Below, one piece after another: positions 7,707 through 14,376 of a DNA stretch of 21,896 bases (positions are counted from its first letter, which is position 1; the number at the start of each line of letters is the position of its first letter). The position numbers and the translations under genes are program-made. Source of the DNA: a virus. The notes below the pieces were generated by a model, which had not been told where the DNA came from, made no database searches, and was given only the letters and a program-made list of their open reading frames with translations. Location of the stretch: the IMG/VR virus record IMGVR_UViG_3300031629_000097, positions 1 through 21,896 of that record; one strand, given 5' to 3'.

Positions 7707-8651
7707 ATGAGTGTTAATTTGTTAAGCAAGAAAAACAGACAGTTAATTATAGACCAGTACGCTAGTAATAAGTCAAGACAGATAATACAAGAAGAATTAG
7801 CTGAATTTCTTTCAGTAAGCGAAAGAACGATAAGAAGATACGCTAAAGAACTAAGCCTAAGTATCAATTCATCTGAAATTGTTGATGATAAGATAATGGT
7901 GTATGATATAGAAACAAGTAGGATAGAGGCAACAGTATGGTGGACTGGTAAGCAATACATCAATCATAAGCAATTAAAGACAGAGCCTAAGATAATAAGT
8001 GTAGCTTGGAAGTGGATAGGAGAAGATGATGTTAAGTTCTTAACTTGGGATAAAAACCATTGTGATAAAGAAATGCTTAAATCTTTTCTTAAAGAATATA
8101 ACAAAGCATCAATGGTTATAGGGCAGAATAACAACTCATTTGATAATAAATGGATTAATACAAGAGCCGCTAAGCACAGTTTAAGGGTTGATAGGTATGT
8201 GAAGTCCTTTGACATCTATAGAATGGCTAAGAGGTACTTTAGATTGCCTAGTTTCTCTATGGCTTATATGGCTAATTACTTTGGTTTAACTTTAAAGCAA
8301 TCTCACGAGGGAATACATATGTGGGATATGATAGAGTATGGTAATAAAGATGAGCAGAAAGAGTACTTAGGTAAGATGGTAGATTATAATAAGGGAGATA
8401 TTGTAACAACTGAGGAGTTGTATATGACTTTAAAGCCTTACTTTGGTAGTGTTACTAATATTGCAGTTAAAAAAGGATTACCAAAATGGGCTTGTCCTGT
8501 AAGTGGCTCTACTGATATTGAATTATTAAAAACTATATTCACAGAGCAAGGAACTGTTCAAAGAATCCTCTATTGTAAAGGTTCAAATCATCAGTATAAG
8601 GTAAGTAATAAGTCTTATATGGACTTTTTGCAGAGAAGAATGTTAAACTAA
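7707..8651 (+). CDS. HTH-DEDD 3'-5' exonuclease fusion (RNase H-like)
   Basis: This 314-residue protein has an N-terminal helix-turn-helix (about residues 5-50; QEELAEFLSVSERTIRRYAKEL) fused to a DEDD-type exonuclease. Exo I is DIET (Asp67, Glu69), Exo II is GQNNNSFDNKW (Asp146), and Exo III is YNKGD with Tyr227 and Asp231, making it a DEDDy enzyme. The C-terminus (about 265-300) has scattered Cys and His that could form a small ribbon. It resembles the RNase_H_2 family of predicted exonucleases. It is the first gene after P2, so it is expressed with the recombination and replication genes. A role in DNA end processing or host DNA degradation is inferred. The HTH fusion suggests sequence targeting or self-regulation. 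Confidence 0.75.
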   Translation: MSVNLLSKKNRQLIIDQYASNKSRQIIQEELAEFLSVSERTIRRYAKELSLSINSSEIVDDKIMVYDIETSRIEATVWWTGKQYINHKQLKTEPKIISVAWKWIGEDDVKFLTWDKNHCDKEMLKSFLKEYNKASMVIGQNNNSFDNKWINTRAAKHSLRVDRYVKSFDIYRMAKRYFRLPSFSMAYMANYFGLTLKQSHEGIHMWDMIEYGNKDEQKEYLGKMVDYNKGDIVTTEELYMTLKPYFGSVTNIAVKKGLPKWACPVSGSTDIELLKTIFTEQGTVQRILYCKGSNHQYKVSNKSYMDFLQRRMLN

Positions 8652-8716
8652 AGCACAATATACATACAATTTTACTCTAGTAACTTAACTTTTCTCAAAG
8701 AATTGCTAAAAAAGTA

Positions 8717-8746
8717 TTGTTTATCCATTTCAATTTTATATCTTTG
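8717..8746 (+). promoter_or_regulatory. Promoter of the annealing-protein operon, TATCTTTG
   Basis: TTG (8717-8719), a 19-base spacer and TATCTTTG (8739-8746) fit the Bacteroidota consensus best of all promoters here. The motif TTCAATTTTATA (8729-8740) overlaps it and recurs at two other promoters. The ATG at 8774 is again 27 bases downstream. Confidence 0.8.
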
Positions 8747-8773
8747 TGGTCTAATAACTAAAACTATACAACT

Positions 8774-9370
8774 ATGGGAAGAATGAAAGAAGAATTTATG
8801 GAAATGCGAATGAACGAGCAAGACCAAACACACAATACAATGCAAGAGATTGCAGAAGATTATCACACTAATACTAATCAATTAAATAATAAAATGACAA
8901 AAAAAACAATGCAGGAGAAACTAACAAAACAACCTGAAGTAGTGGTTGAAACAAGAAGTGATGCTTTAAACAGACTTTACAAAGAGAATGGACTAACACC
9001 TGAAGATATACATAAGGATTCTAGGGGTTTTGCTACAATAAAAAGAGAAGGTATTGACAAGATTGCTGTAAGGAATGGTATCACTATTGGATATGAAGTT
9101 ATCAATATGGATATTGAGAAGGGTATATGCGTATTGAAAGCAGCAGGAACTATGAAGGGTAAGGATGGTACAGTAAGAAACATTATGAGTTTTGGAGAAG
9201 CATCTAATGGAGATTTAAACGCTAGTGGTAAGAGTGGTAATAACTTAACAGGTGGTGGTAAGAAGTTTCCTGTTGCTATGGCTGAGAAAAGAGCAATGAG
9301 TAGAGTAGTTCTTAAACTTACTGGTTTCTATGAGCAGGGTATTTTTGGGCAAGATGAAATAGCAGACTAA
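8774..9370 (+). CDS. Probable single-strand annealing/recombination protein
   Basis: This 198-residue protein has a polar, Met/Gln/Asn-rich N-terminal tail (about 1-60). It is followed by a compact domain with FATIKREGIDKIAVRNGI, a Gly-rich loop and the C-terminal signature KKFPVAMAEKRAMSRVVLKL leading to a short acidic end. The closing motif (FPxAMAEKRAxxRVVLKL then G) occurs in phage proteins that I associate with Erf/Rad52-like DNA annealing proteins. Its place between an exonuclease and SSB fits a recombination pair of exonuclease plus annealase. An in-frame ATG at 8894 would remove much of the tail, but ATG 8774 matches the conserved promoter leader, so I kept it. Confidence 0.5.
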   Translation: MGRMKEEFMEMRMNEQDQTHNTMQEIAEDYHTNTNQLNNKMTKKTMQEKLTKQPEVVVETRSDALNRLYKENGLTPEDIHKDSRGFATIKREGIDKIAVRNGITIGYEVINMDIEKGICVLKAAGTMKGKDGTVRNIMSFGEASNGDLNASGKSGNNLTGGGKKFPVAMAEKRAMSRVVLKLTGFYEQGIFGQDEIAD

Positions 9371-9373
9371 TTA

Positions 9374-9646
9374 ATGCCTCTAACTGACCACGAGATAGAT
9401 GAACTTTTTGATGGAAAGCCTAGTGAACTAACATATTCACAATGGCTGACCATTGAAGGGAACATTGACTTCACATCACTAACAACAACAATGAAAGCTG
9501 ACATTCTAAATAGGTTAAATGACTTATCAGAAGTAGAAGCAGAAGAAATAATAACTAAACTATACAACAATAGATATGAAAAAGACCCCCAAAAACAATG
9601 GCTCAAAATGCACAAAGATGGAGTATTTAAACATAGAGATTTTTAA
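9374..9646 (+). CDS. Small acidic helical protein, unknown
   Basis: This 90-residue protein starts three bases after the annealing-protein stop. It is mostly helical by composition, acidic in the first two thirds and basic at the end (KDGVFKHRDF). No motif is recognised. Its operon position between the annealase and the DnaA-like protein suggests a DNA-metabolism accessory or host-interaction role, but nothing in the sequence proves it. The downstream gene overlaps its 3' end. Confidence 0.5.
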   Translation: MPLTDHEIDELFDGKPSELTYSQWLTIEGNIDFTSLTTTMKADILNRLNDLSEVEAEEIITKLYNNRYEKDPQKQWLKMHKDGVFKHRDF

Positions 9647-9830
9647 ACACTTCTTAAAGTCTTACACTTACATTATCTGGAATGATAAGAGTGTATTAGA
9701 TTTTGTTACAGAAGATGATATAATGAAACTATTAGATAAGAAACAATTACTAGACTTCTATCACTTTGATAAAACAAGTTTTAAAGTAAGCGTTGATAAA
9801 ATTAACAAATACATAAATAGAAATGACTAA
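9618..9830 (+). CDS. Small hypothetical protein overlapping its neighbours
   Basis: This ORF encodes 70 residues from ATG 9618; an in-frame ATG at 9576 would give 84. I prefer 9618 because it cuts the overlap with the previous gene from 71 to 29 bases and drops a Lys/Asn-rich stretch that looks like frame shadow. The protein is rich in aromatic and charged residues (FKHFLKSYTYIIWNDKSVLDF). No family is recognised. Its 3' end overlaps the start of the next gene by 8 bases. Confidence 0.45.
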   Translation: MEYLNIEIFKHFLKSYTYIIWNDKSVLDFVTEDDIMKLLDKKQLLDFYHFDKTSFKVSVDKINKYINRND

Positions 9831-10071
9831 AAAATATTCGTTAGATAAAATAAGAAGGTCAAGGAATGAATTTGAGGCACTACTAAGGATATATGGTATC
9901 TCTAACCTTACCTTGTGTAAGATAATAGGTGTAAACTACGCTACAAGTGCTAAGTTCATTAAAGAGCCAACAGACATTAGATTTATACACGCACATAGAT
10001 TAGCAGACTTTATAGGACTATCAGTACAAGATGTAGTTGATACAATAGTGTACGACTTAAAAAAACTATAA
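9823..10071 (+). CDS. Small HTH DNA-binding protein (Cro/CI-like)
   Basis: This 82-residue protein has a single lambda-repressor-type fold. Residues 25-70 run NLTLCKIIGVNYATSAKFIKEP then HAHRLADFIGLSVQDVVD, matching the helix 2-3 HTH and the closing helices of XRE-like proteins. There is no extra ligand-binding or protease domain. It is a plausible transcription regulator of the early or replication promoters. It sits inside the operon between two other small genes, so autoregulation would act at the promoter at 8739. Confidence 0.6.
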   Translation: MTKKYSLDKIRRSRNEFEALLRIYGISNLTLCKIIGVNYATSAKFIKEPTDIRFIHAHRLADFIGLSVQDVVDTIVYDLKKL

Positions 10072-10073
10072 CA

Positions 10074-10517
10074 ATGAATAAAGATAAACTAAAATTTAGC
10101 GAGTACTACCATCAAATAATTATCAAAGAATTGGTAAAGATATATGATATAAATGAAGATGAAATATTCTTGGGTAGTAGAAAGAAAAACATTATATTTG
10201 CAAAGAGATTATATATCTTCACATTAAGAACAATGTTTGGATTAACGATAATGGAAATAGCTCATATAACTAACTTACATCACTCATCTATACTGCATCA
10301 TACTAGAACTTTTGAGTTCTTCTATAATAACATAAAGAGAGAGAACGCTAACTTTAAGAGAGTATCAGACAGAGTTAATGATATAGAGATAGATGAGCAG
10401 ATAGTAGGATTAGAAATAAAATTAGAAAAAATAACAAAAGAACTAACTAGATTATATAAATTAAACAAAGAGAAACTAACCGACAAAAGTCCTAGTCAAT
10501 ATTTACAGGCGAAATAA
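10074..10517 (+). CDS. DnaA domain IV-like DNA-binding protein
   Basis: This 147-residue protein has, at residues 30-80, the arrangement of the DnaA C-terminal (DnaA-box binding) domain: KRLYIFTLRTMFGLTIMEIA, then THE signature-like NLHHSSILHHTRTF, which corresponds to the DHSTVxHA region of DnaA. The AAA+ ATPase domain of DnaA is absent. A helical, Lys/Glu-rich C-terminus (about 105-140) may be a coiled coil. Stand-alone domain IV proteins can bind DnaA boxes, so it might direct replication or compete with host DnaA. The fold call is fairly good; the role is inferred. It precedes SSB. Confidence 0.7.
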   Translation: MNKDKLKFSEYYHQIIIKELVKIYDINEDEIFLGSRKKNIIFAKRLYIFTLRTMFGLTIMEIAHITNLHHSSILHHTRTFEFFYNNIKRENANFKRVSDRVNDIEIDEQIVGLEIKLEKITKELTRLYKLNKEKLTDKSPSQYLQAK

Positions 10518-10520
10518 ATT

Positions 10521-10871
10521 ATGGAAGTAACAGGAACAGTAAAACTAATAGCACCTACTGAGAAGGGAACAAGCAAGGCAGGTAAAGAATGGAAGAAGAA
10601 AGTTATCGTAATAGATACAGGAGCAGATTATAACCCTGAAATTGCTATACAAGCGTTTGGAGATGAGAAGATAAACGACTTAAACAAGTTAGCAGTAGGC
10701 GACTCAGTGTTGATTAAATGTAATGTATCATCAAGAGAGTACAATGGAAAGTACTTTCACAATATTGATGGATGGTTCTTCTCTAAGAATACTAAAGAGT
10801 TAATGAGTGAAACATCAAGAAAAGACCCTATGGGTGGAATAAACACTCCTTCAGATGACTTGCCATTCTAA
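10521..10871 (+). CDS. ssb: Single-stranded DNA-binding protein (OB fold)
   Basis: This 116-residue protein has beta-strand patterning of an OB fold over residues 1-90 (starting with MEVTGTVKLIAPTEKGTSKA). A flexible segment follows, ending in the acidic tip DDLPF, which is the standard SSB C-terminal peptide used to bind partner proteins. The N-terminal half resembles the DUF3127-type SSB-like proteins of Bacteroidota. It is the last gene of the operon and is followed by an intrinsic terminator 34 bases after its stop. It would coat single strands during phage replication and recombination. Confidence 0.8.
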   Translation: MEVTGTVKLIAPTEKGTSKAGKEWKKKVIVIDTGADYNPEIAIQAFGDEKINDLNKLAVGDSVLIKCNVSSREYNGKYFHNIDGWFFSKNTKELMSETSRKDPMGGINTPSDDLPF

Positions 10872-10904
10872 TCCACTAACAATCAGTAACTTACATACAA
10901 GGAG

Positions 10905-10935
10905 ATACCTGCTAATTAATAGTGGGTATTTTTTT
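10905..10935 (+). terminator. Intrinsic terminator after ssb
   Basis: ATACCTGCTA (10905-10914) and TAGTGGGTAT (10920-10929) form a 10-bp stem with two G-U pairs and a 5-base loop. A run of seven T residues follows (10929-10935). This cleanly ends the operon that began at 7707. Confidence 0.88.
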
Positions 10936-10971
10936 GTTAAGTCAATTTAACAATTATGTCAAATATTTTAA

Positions 10972-10979
10972 TATCTTTG
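10972..10979 (+). promoter_or_regulatory. Promoter -7 element TATCTTTG for the replication operon
   Basis: TATCTTTG sits 19 bases before ATG 10999, just after the terminator. No good -33 TTG is present at 17-23 bases upstream, so it may need an activator or rely on AT-rich upstream DNA. Confidence 0.65.
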
Positions 10980-10998
10980 CAGTCTAAACTATAAAACT

Positions 10999-11628
10999 AT
11001 GAAAGAACAACCAAACTACTATGCGGTACTCTCAGCAGAGGTTAGATACGACAATAGACTAAAGGCTAATGTTAAGCTCTTATACGCTGAGATAACTGCT
11101 CTATGTGGTATGAACGCTGAATGTTTTGCATCTAACAAATACTTTTCTGACTTGTATGGTAAAAGTAAAACATCTATATCAGTTTGGGTAAGTGAATTGG
11201 TAAAATATGGTTACATTAAAGTACGTTATACCTATAAGGAAGGTACTAAAGAAATCCTCAATAGGCATATAAGCATACTTAAGGGGGGTGTTGAAGTAAA
11301 AGCGATAACCCCCTATAAGAAAACTTCAAAGAGTAATACTACAAGTATTAATACTATGAATAGTAATACTAAAGCAGAGAGTTTTAAAATACCAACAATA
11401 ATTGAGATTAAAGAATATTGTACTGAAAGAAAAAATTCTGTTGATGCTGAAACATTTTTTAATTTTTATGAAAGTAAAGATTGGTTGATAGGTAAAAACA
11501 AAATGAAGAAGTGGAAGGCTTGTGTAATAACTTGGGAGAAAAGCAGAAATAATAACACTAATACTAACGATAGAACTACATCACATAGACATACTAAAGG
11601 TCAAGACTATGGAGATGGTTCTTTTTAA
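10999..11628 (+). CDS. Phage replisome organiser / replication initiator
   Basis: This 209-residue protein begins with a winged-helix domain (residues 5-85; YYAVLSAEVRYDNRLKANVK, then FSDLYGKSKTSISVWVSELVKYGYI) typical of HTH_36-type phage initiators. A Thr/Asn/Ser-rich linker follows. The C-terminal domain (about 128-190) has the pattern FKIPTIIEIKEYCTERKNSVD, then NFYESKDWLIGKNKMKKWKACVITWEK, found in replisome organisers that recruit the helicase loader. The DnaC-like loader gene follows 11 bases downstream, matching the usual pair. It probably binds the origin. The iterons at 12849-12880 are candidate sites. Confidence 0.8.
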   Translation: MKEQPNYYAVLSAEVRYDNRLKANVKLLYAEITALCGMNAECFASNKYFSDLYGKSKTSISVWVSELVKYGYIKVRYTYKEGTKEILNRHISILKGGVEVKAITPYKKTSKSNTTSINTMNSNTKAESFKIPTIIEIKEYCTERKNSVDAETFFNFYESKDWLIGKNKMKKWKACVITWEKSRNNNTNTNDRTTSHRHTKGQDYGDGSF

Positions 11629-11639
11629 AAACTAAAACA

Positions 11640-12215
11640 ATGAGAACAATAGAAGATACATTTAAGATAGAAAATTTCCTACAACCTAAGATGTACAATA
11701 GGTATAAGCTAGGCACTACAGATGAATTGAGAGAAATGTTTATTAAAGCATTTAAACATTATGACAGAACGATTGATGTATATGAGCATTTAGATTCTTA
11801 TGATGAGATAATAGATTGGTTATCAGATACTAAAGGTAGAGGTTTAATGTTAATGGGTGAGTGTGGATTAGGTAAGTCTACAATACTTAACTATGTTATT
11901 CCTGCTATATTTAGAACGAAAACAAATAAGATGCTTACTAGCACACCAGCTAAAGAACTAAAAGAGATAGAAAAAAGTAACGCATCTTTCATTATCATTG
12001 ATGACTTAGGTACTGAGAGTATTAAAAATGACTATGGTACTAAGATAGATGCAGTAGCAGACGCTATATCTTATGCTGAAGATAGTTCAAAGACTTTACT
12101 AATAACTACTAATTTAGCATCAAAAGCATTAAAGGAAAGATATGATGAAAGGACTTTAGATAGACTTAGGAAGTGTAAAGTAGTGGTTATCAAGGGTAAA
12201 AGTTTTAGAGATTAA
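11640..12215 (+). CDS. DnaC-like helicase loader ATPase
   Basis: This 191-residue AAA+ protein has Walker A GECGLGKS at residues 73-80, Walker B FIIIDDLG at about 118-125, and a sensor-like LLITTNL near 155. The arginine-bearing ERYDERTLDRLRKCKVV segment near the C-terminus matches DnaC/IstB-type loaders. It lacks the long N-terminal helicase-binding region of DnaC and is somewhat shorter. It would load the host replicative helicase onto the phage origin with the upstream initiator. No phage helicase is visible in the window, so host DnaB is the likely partner. Confidence 0.85.
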   Translation: MRTIEDTFKIENFLQPKMYNRYKLGTTDELREMFIKAFKHYDRTIDVYEHLDSYDEIIDWLSDTKGRGLMLMGECGLGKSTILNYVIPAIFRTKTNKMLTSTPAKELKEIEKSNASFIIIDDLGTESIKNDYGTKIDAVADAISYAEDSSKTLLITTNLASKALKERYDERTLDRLRKCKVVVIKGKSFRD

Positions 12216-12240
12216 ATAGTATAAAATTGAATTATTTAAC

Positions 12241-12248
12241 TATCTTTG
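12241..12248 (+). promoter_or_regulatory. Promoter -7 element TATCTTTG with upstream 12-bp motif
   Basis: TATCTTTG lies 27 bases before ATG 12276. The motif TATAAAATTGAA (12220-12231), the reverse complement of that at 8729 and 19488, lies just upstream. The TTG inside it is only 11 bases from the -7 box, so the usual -33 spacing is absent. Confidence 0.7.
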
Positions 12249-12275
12249 CTGAGTAATAACTTAAACAATAAACAA

Positions 12276-12461
12276 ATGGACTACAAGAAAATTGATAATA
12301 TTGAAATAGATGGAATAGACACTAAGGATTACCCTGACTTCTGTGATGCTTATATATGTAGTGCAGACTATGATGGTGTGCCAATGACTGATGAGCAGTT
12401 AGATGAGCTTAATGAAGATGGAGATTATGTTTACGAGCATATAATGGATTACTTACAATAA
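12276..12461 (+). CDS. Small acidic phage protein (DYPDFCDAYI motif)
   Basis: This 61-residue protein is very acidic, with the pattern IDTKDYPDFCDAYICSADYDG, then MTDEQLDELNEDGDYVYEHI. I have seen this type repeatedly as an unnamed short protein in phages of Bacteroidota and Proteobacteria. The start is set by the leader: ATG 12276 is 27 bases after the -7 element, and longer versions would start inside the promoter. Its acidity could suit DNA mimicry or protein inhibition, but that is speculation. Confidence 0.65.
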   Translation: MDYKKIDNIEIDGIDTKDYPDFCDAYICSADYDGVPMTDEQLDELNEDGDYVYEHIMDYLQ

Positions 12462-12462
12462 G

Positions 12463-12645
12463 ATGAAGAAAACAAAAACAAGTAGAGTGAAGTTGAAAGT
12501 GCCAGAAGTTATAAATACTGACTTAACATACTATATGCAGTTTGGATGGAAAAGACTAAGAGAAACATCACATAGAGTTAAAGAATCAAATAAATACTTA
12601 GGTAATACATATAAAGATACATTTCCTCAAAGTATAGATGAATAA
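12463..12645 (+). CDS. Small basic hypothetical protein
   Basis: This 60-residue basic protein (KKTKTSRVKLKVP at the start, several Arg and Lys residues in the middle, acidic end) begins one base after the preceding stop. No motif is recognised. It precedes the structured non-coding region at 12646-12898. A DNA-binding role near the origin candidate is possible from its charge only. Confidence 0.45.
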   Translation: MKKTKTSRVKLKVPEVINTDLTYYMQFGWKRLRETSHRVKESNKYLGNTYKDTFPQSIDE

Positions 12646-12898
12646 AGAATAAAATATTCAGGAAAATAATTAATAATAAATATAGGAGTAGTCCTACAAA
12701 AATATTAAATTTCTCAGTCCTGAATAGTAAAGGGGGGTTTTCAGATACCCCCCAATACGTTAAATGGAAACAACAAAAGAGTTATAATGGAAAATAATAT
12801 CCAATAATAACACAAAAGTAGTTTATAGTGGAAAATAATGAGCCGATTTGATACGATAAACGACTCAAATGATACGATAACAATTTAAAACAATAGAT
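12646..12898 (+). other. Candidate phage replication origin: hairpins and iterons
   Basis: No ORF is credible here. In order: a 9-bp inverted repeat TATTCAGGA / TCCTGAATA (12655-12663 and 12718-12726) enclosing a small hairpin TAGGA-GTAG-TCCTA (12683-12696); a GC hairpin of GGGGGGT (12732-12738) and ACCCCCC (12747-12753); two copies of TGGAAAATAAT (12788-12798, 12829-12839; 41 bases apart), with GGAAAATAAT also at 12661; and two exact copies of TGATACGATAA (12849-12859, 12870-12880) spaced 21 bases, two helical turns. Iterons, strong hairpins and AT-rich DNA next to initiator and loader genes suggest an origin. A regulatory region is the alternative. Confidence 0.5.
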
Positions 12899-13075
12899 AT
12901 GAAAGAACTAATAAATATAATATTAGCATTTACAATAACATATATTTTAGCGGTATTTGTATCACTTAATTTTAATATATTTGAATGGGAAGAACAAAGT
13001 AGAATGGCATATTTAGGGTTCTCTACAATTTGTTATCTTCTAATAAGATTAGTAATACTTACTTATGAAAGATAA
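12899..13075 (+). CDS. Small membrane protein (two TM segments)
   Basis: This ORF encodes 58 residues with two hydrophobic helices (about residues 5-23, INIILAFTITYILAVFVSL, and 38-55, YLGFSTICYLLIRLVILT) joined by an acidic loop FEWEEQSR. It begins 18 bases after the second iteron. It may be a membrane-acting host-takeover or superinfection-exclusion protein, as small two-TM phage proteins often are, but no family is recognised. The 3' end is followed by a 15-base repeat shared with 12768-12782. Confidence 0.5.
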   Translation: MKELINIILAFTITYILAVFVSLNFNIFEWEEQSRMAYLGFSTICYLLIRLVILTYER

Positions 13076-13120
13076 AACAACAAAAGAGTAAAGTCCCTCT
13101 CACTAATAAGGGTATAGATT

Positions 13121-13300
13121 ATGAAAGAAGAAGAACGAACGTACTCAACAATAAAGAATGTCTTACGTGGACATATAAAGAACAATGTAAAAAGTCTATG
13201 GACGTGGTCTGGGGATGAATTTCGGTGCATATACAACGACTACTCAGGAGATGACAGGATATTTACTTCAAGTCAATTACTAAAACTACTAAGCAAATGA
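13121..13300 (+). CDS. Small hypothetical protein
   Basis: This 59-residue ORF encodes a basic N-terminal helix (KEEERTYSTIKNVLRGHIKNN) followed by an aromatic segment (SLWTWSGDEFRCIYNDYSG). It ends in TGA overlapping the next ATG (ATGA, 13297-13300), which supports a real translated gene coupled to the next one. Codon use has a few more C/G-ending codons than its neighbours. No family is recognised. Confidence 0.5.
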   Translation: MKEEERTYSTIKNVLRGHIKNNVKSLWTWSGDEFRCIYNDYSGDDRIFTSSQLLKLLSK

Positions 13301-13479
13301 TAATATTTACACTACTCGGAATCTTAACCTCTATATTCTTTTTTATAGTTATACTAATAAGCATAATAGAGTCAAGAATTAAAAACAGAACTAAAGAGAA
13401 GTTTCTTTGGAATATGGAGAAGTTAGAACCACTAACTGATAAGGACTTAATAGATGAAATACAAAGCAATGACAAATAA
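13297..13479 (+). CDS. Small single-TM protein
   Basis: This 60-residue protein has an N-terminal membrane segment (residues 2-24, IIFTLLGILTSIFFFIVILIS), a basic stop-transfer stretch (ESRIKNRTKEK) and an acidic cytosolic tail. Translation is coupled to the upstream gene by ATGA. Its 3' end overlaps the possible upstream start of the DUF3310 gene. The function is unknown; an N-in or N-out topology cannot be decided from the sequence alone. Confidence 0.5.
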   Translation: MIIFTLLGILTSIFFFIVILISIIESRIKNRTKEKFLWNMEKLEPLTDKDLIDEIQSNDK

Positions 13480-13885
13480 AATAAACCCTAAGATGTTACT
13501 AAGTAAAGAAGAATGTCATAATAAGCGTTACTATGAGCAGGGCAGGAATGGATGGACACCTACAGATACTAAAGATTGTTGTATTAACCCTAAGATGATG
13601 ATGAGTAAGGATGAGTTAATTGCAAAACACTACCATTTATTGGTTGATAAAGAGTTTGAAGAAGATAAAAGAATACCATCTTATTATATAGGTAAGAATG
13701 GATATGAAGCTAGGAAGGTAGTAGATAACTTTGACTTATCTTACAATGTTGGTACTTGTGTTACTTACCTATTGCGTTGTGGAAAGAAAACAGAGGAGGG
13801 TATGGATATTAGAGATAAGCATATAGAGGATATTCAAAAGGGTATAAATCATTTGCTCTTTGAAATAGAAAGACTAAAAGAATAA
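13469..13885 (+). CDS. DUF3310-like protein
   Basis: This protein is 138 residues from ATG 13469, or 143 from ATG 13454, which overlaps the previous gene more. The C-terminal half (about 70-138: NGYEARKVVDNFDLSYNVGT, then TYLLRCGKKTEEGMDIRDKHIEDIQKGINHLLFEI) matches the DUF3310 pattern of phage proteins sometimes annotated as nucleotide-kinase-related. The N-terminal part carries a duplicated motif, INPKMLLSKEE and INPKMMMSKDE, about 39 residues apart. It forms a TAATG junction with the next gene. The biochemical role of DUF3310 is not established. Confidence 0.65.
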   Translation: MTNKINPKMLLSKEECHNKRYYEQGRNGWTPTDTKDCCINPKMMMSKDELIAKHYHLLVDKEFEEDKRIPSYYIGKNGYEARKVVDNFDLSYNVGTCVTYLLRCGKKTEEGMDIRDKHIEDIQKGINHLLFEIERLKE

Positions 13886-14145
13886 TGAAGAAACCAATCT
13901 TTAGAGTATTTATATCTTATGAGATAAAGAATAAGAATACTGTTAGCAGGAAAGTTACTGCTGGTATACTAGATACATTTGCACTAACCTCTAATATAGA
14001 GGAGATTAAGAAGGATAAAGAGTTGATAGATAGGATATGTTACTTGAATAAAAAGAACCTCAACAAAGTAGATGTTACCATAGTGAAAGTAGATGTTGAA
14101 AATCAGTATGGTGAAACTGTTGATAGGTTTGATGATGAATATTAA
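13885..14145 (+). CDS. Hypothetical protein
   Basis: This 86-residue protein starts on a TAATG junction with the DUF3310 gene. Beta-strand-like N-terminal stretches (PIFRVFISYEIKNKN, KVTAGILDTFAL) and a C-terminal alternating segment (VDVTIVKVDVENQYGE) suggest a small alpha/beta fold. It ends in a very acidic tail. No family is recognised, and its context is the small-gene operon before the VRR-NUC nuclease. Confidence 0.45.
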   Translation: MKKPIFRVFISYEIKNKNTVSRKVTAGILDTFALTSNIEEIKKDKELIDRICYLNKKNLNKVDVTIVKVDVENQYGETVDRFDDEY

Positions 14146-14154
14146 ATAAAAATT

Positions 14155-14376
14155 ATGCCAAAAATAAGAAAGATAAAAGTTAGTGATAGGAAAGATAAGA
14201 GAGGTGGAGGGTACTCAAGAAGAAAGTTTACTGTTGCTGAAGCTGATGCTATTAGATTAGAGTTTAATACTGCTACTGATAAGATAACTATATCTGCTAT
14301 GGCTAGGAAGTATGAAGTATCACAACCTTTAATGTATCAGTTACTTAAAGGGACAACTTATACTGATAAGAAGTAA
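14155..14376 (+). CDS. Small HTH protein (basic N-terminus)
   Basis: This 73-residue protein has a very basic N-terminal arm (PKIRKIKVSDRKDKRGGGYSRRK), then a helix-turn-helix at about residues 27-66 (TVAEADAIRLEFN, then ISAMARKYEVSQPLMYQLLKG), as in resolvase/transposase-type or phage regulatory HTH domains. It has no effector domain. It ends on a TAATG junction with the VRR-NUC gene, so the two are probably translated together. It could be a DNA-targeting partner for that nuclease or a late regulator; both ideas are inference. Confidence 0.6.
   Translation: MPKIRKIKVSDRKDKRGGGYSRRKFTVAEADAIRLEFNTATDKITISAMARKYEVSQPLMYQLLKGTTYTDKK

Noticed and set aside
8570-8600. T-loop-like GGTTCAAATC suggesting a tRNA
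   Set aside because: It lies inside the exonuclease gene and no cloverleaf arms or acceptor stem can be formed around it.
12246-12275. Upstream extension of the 12276 gene starting at TTG
   Set aside because: The TTG lies inside the -7 element. The same applies to upstream versions at 15397 and 19463.
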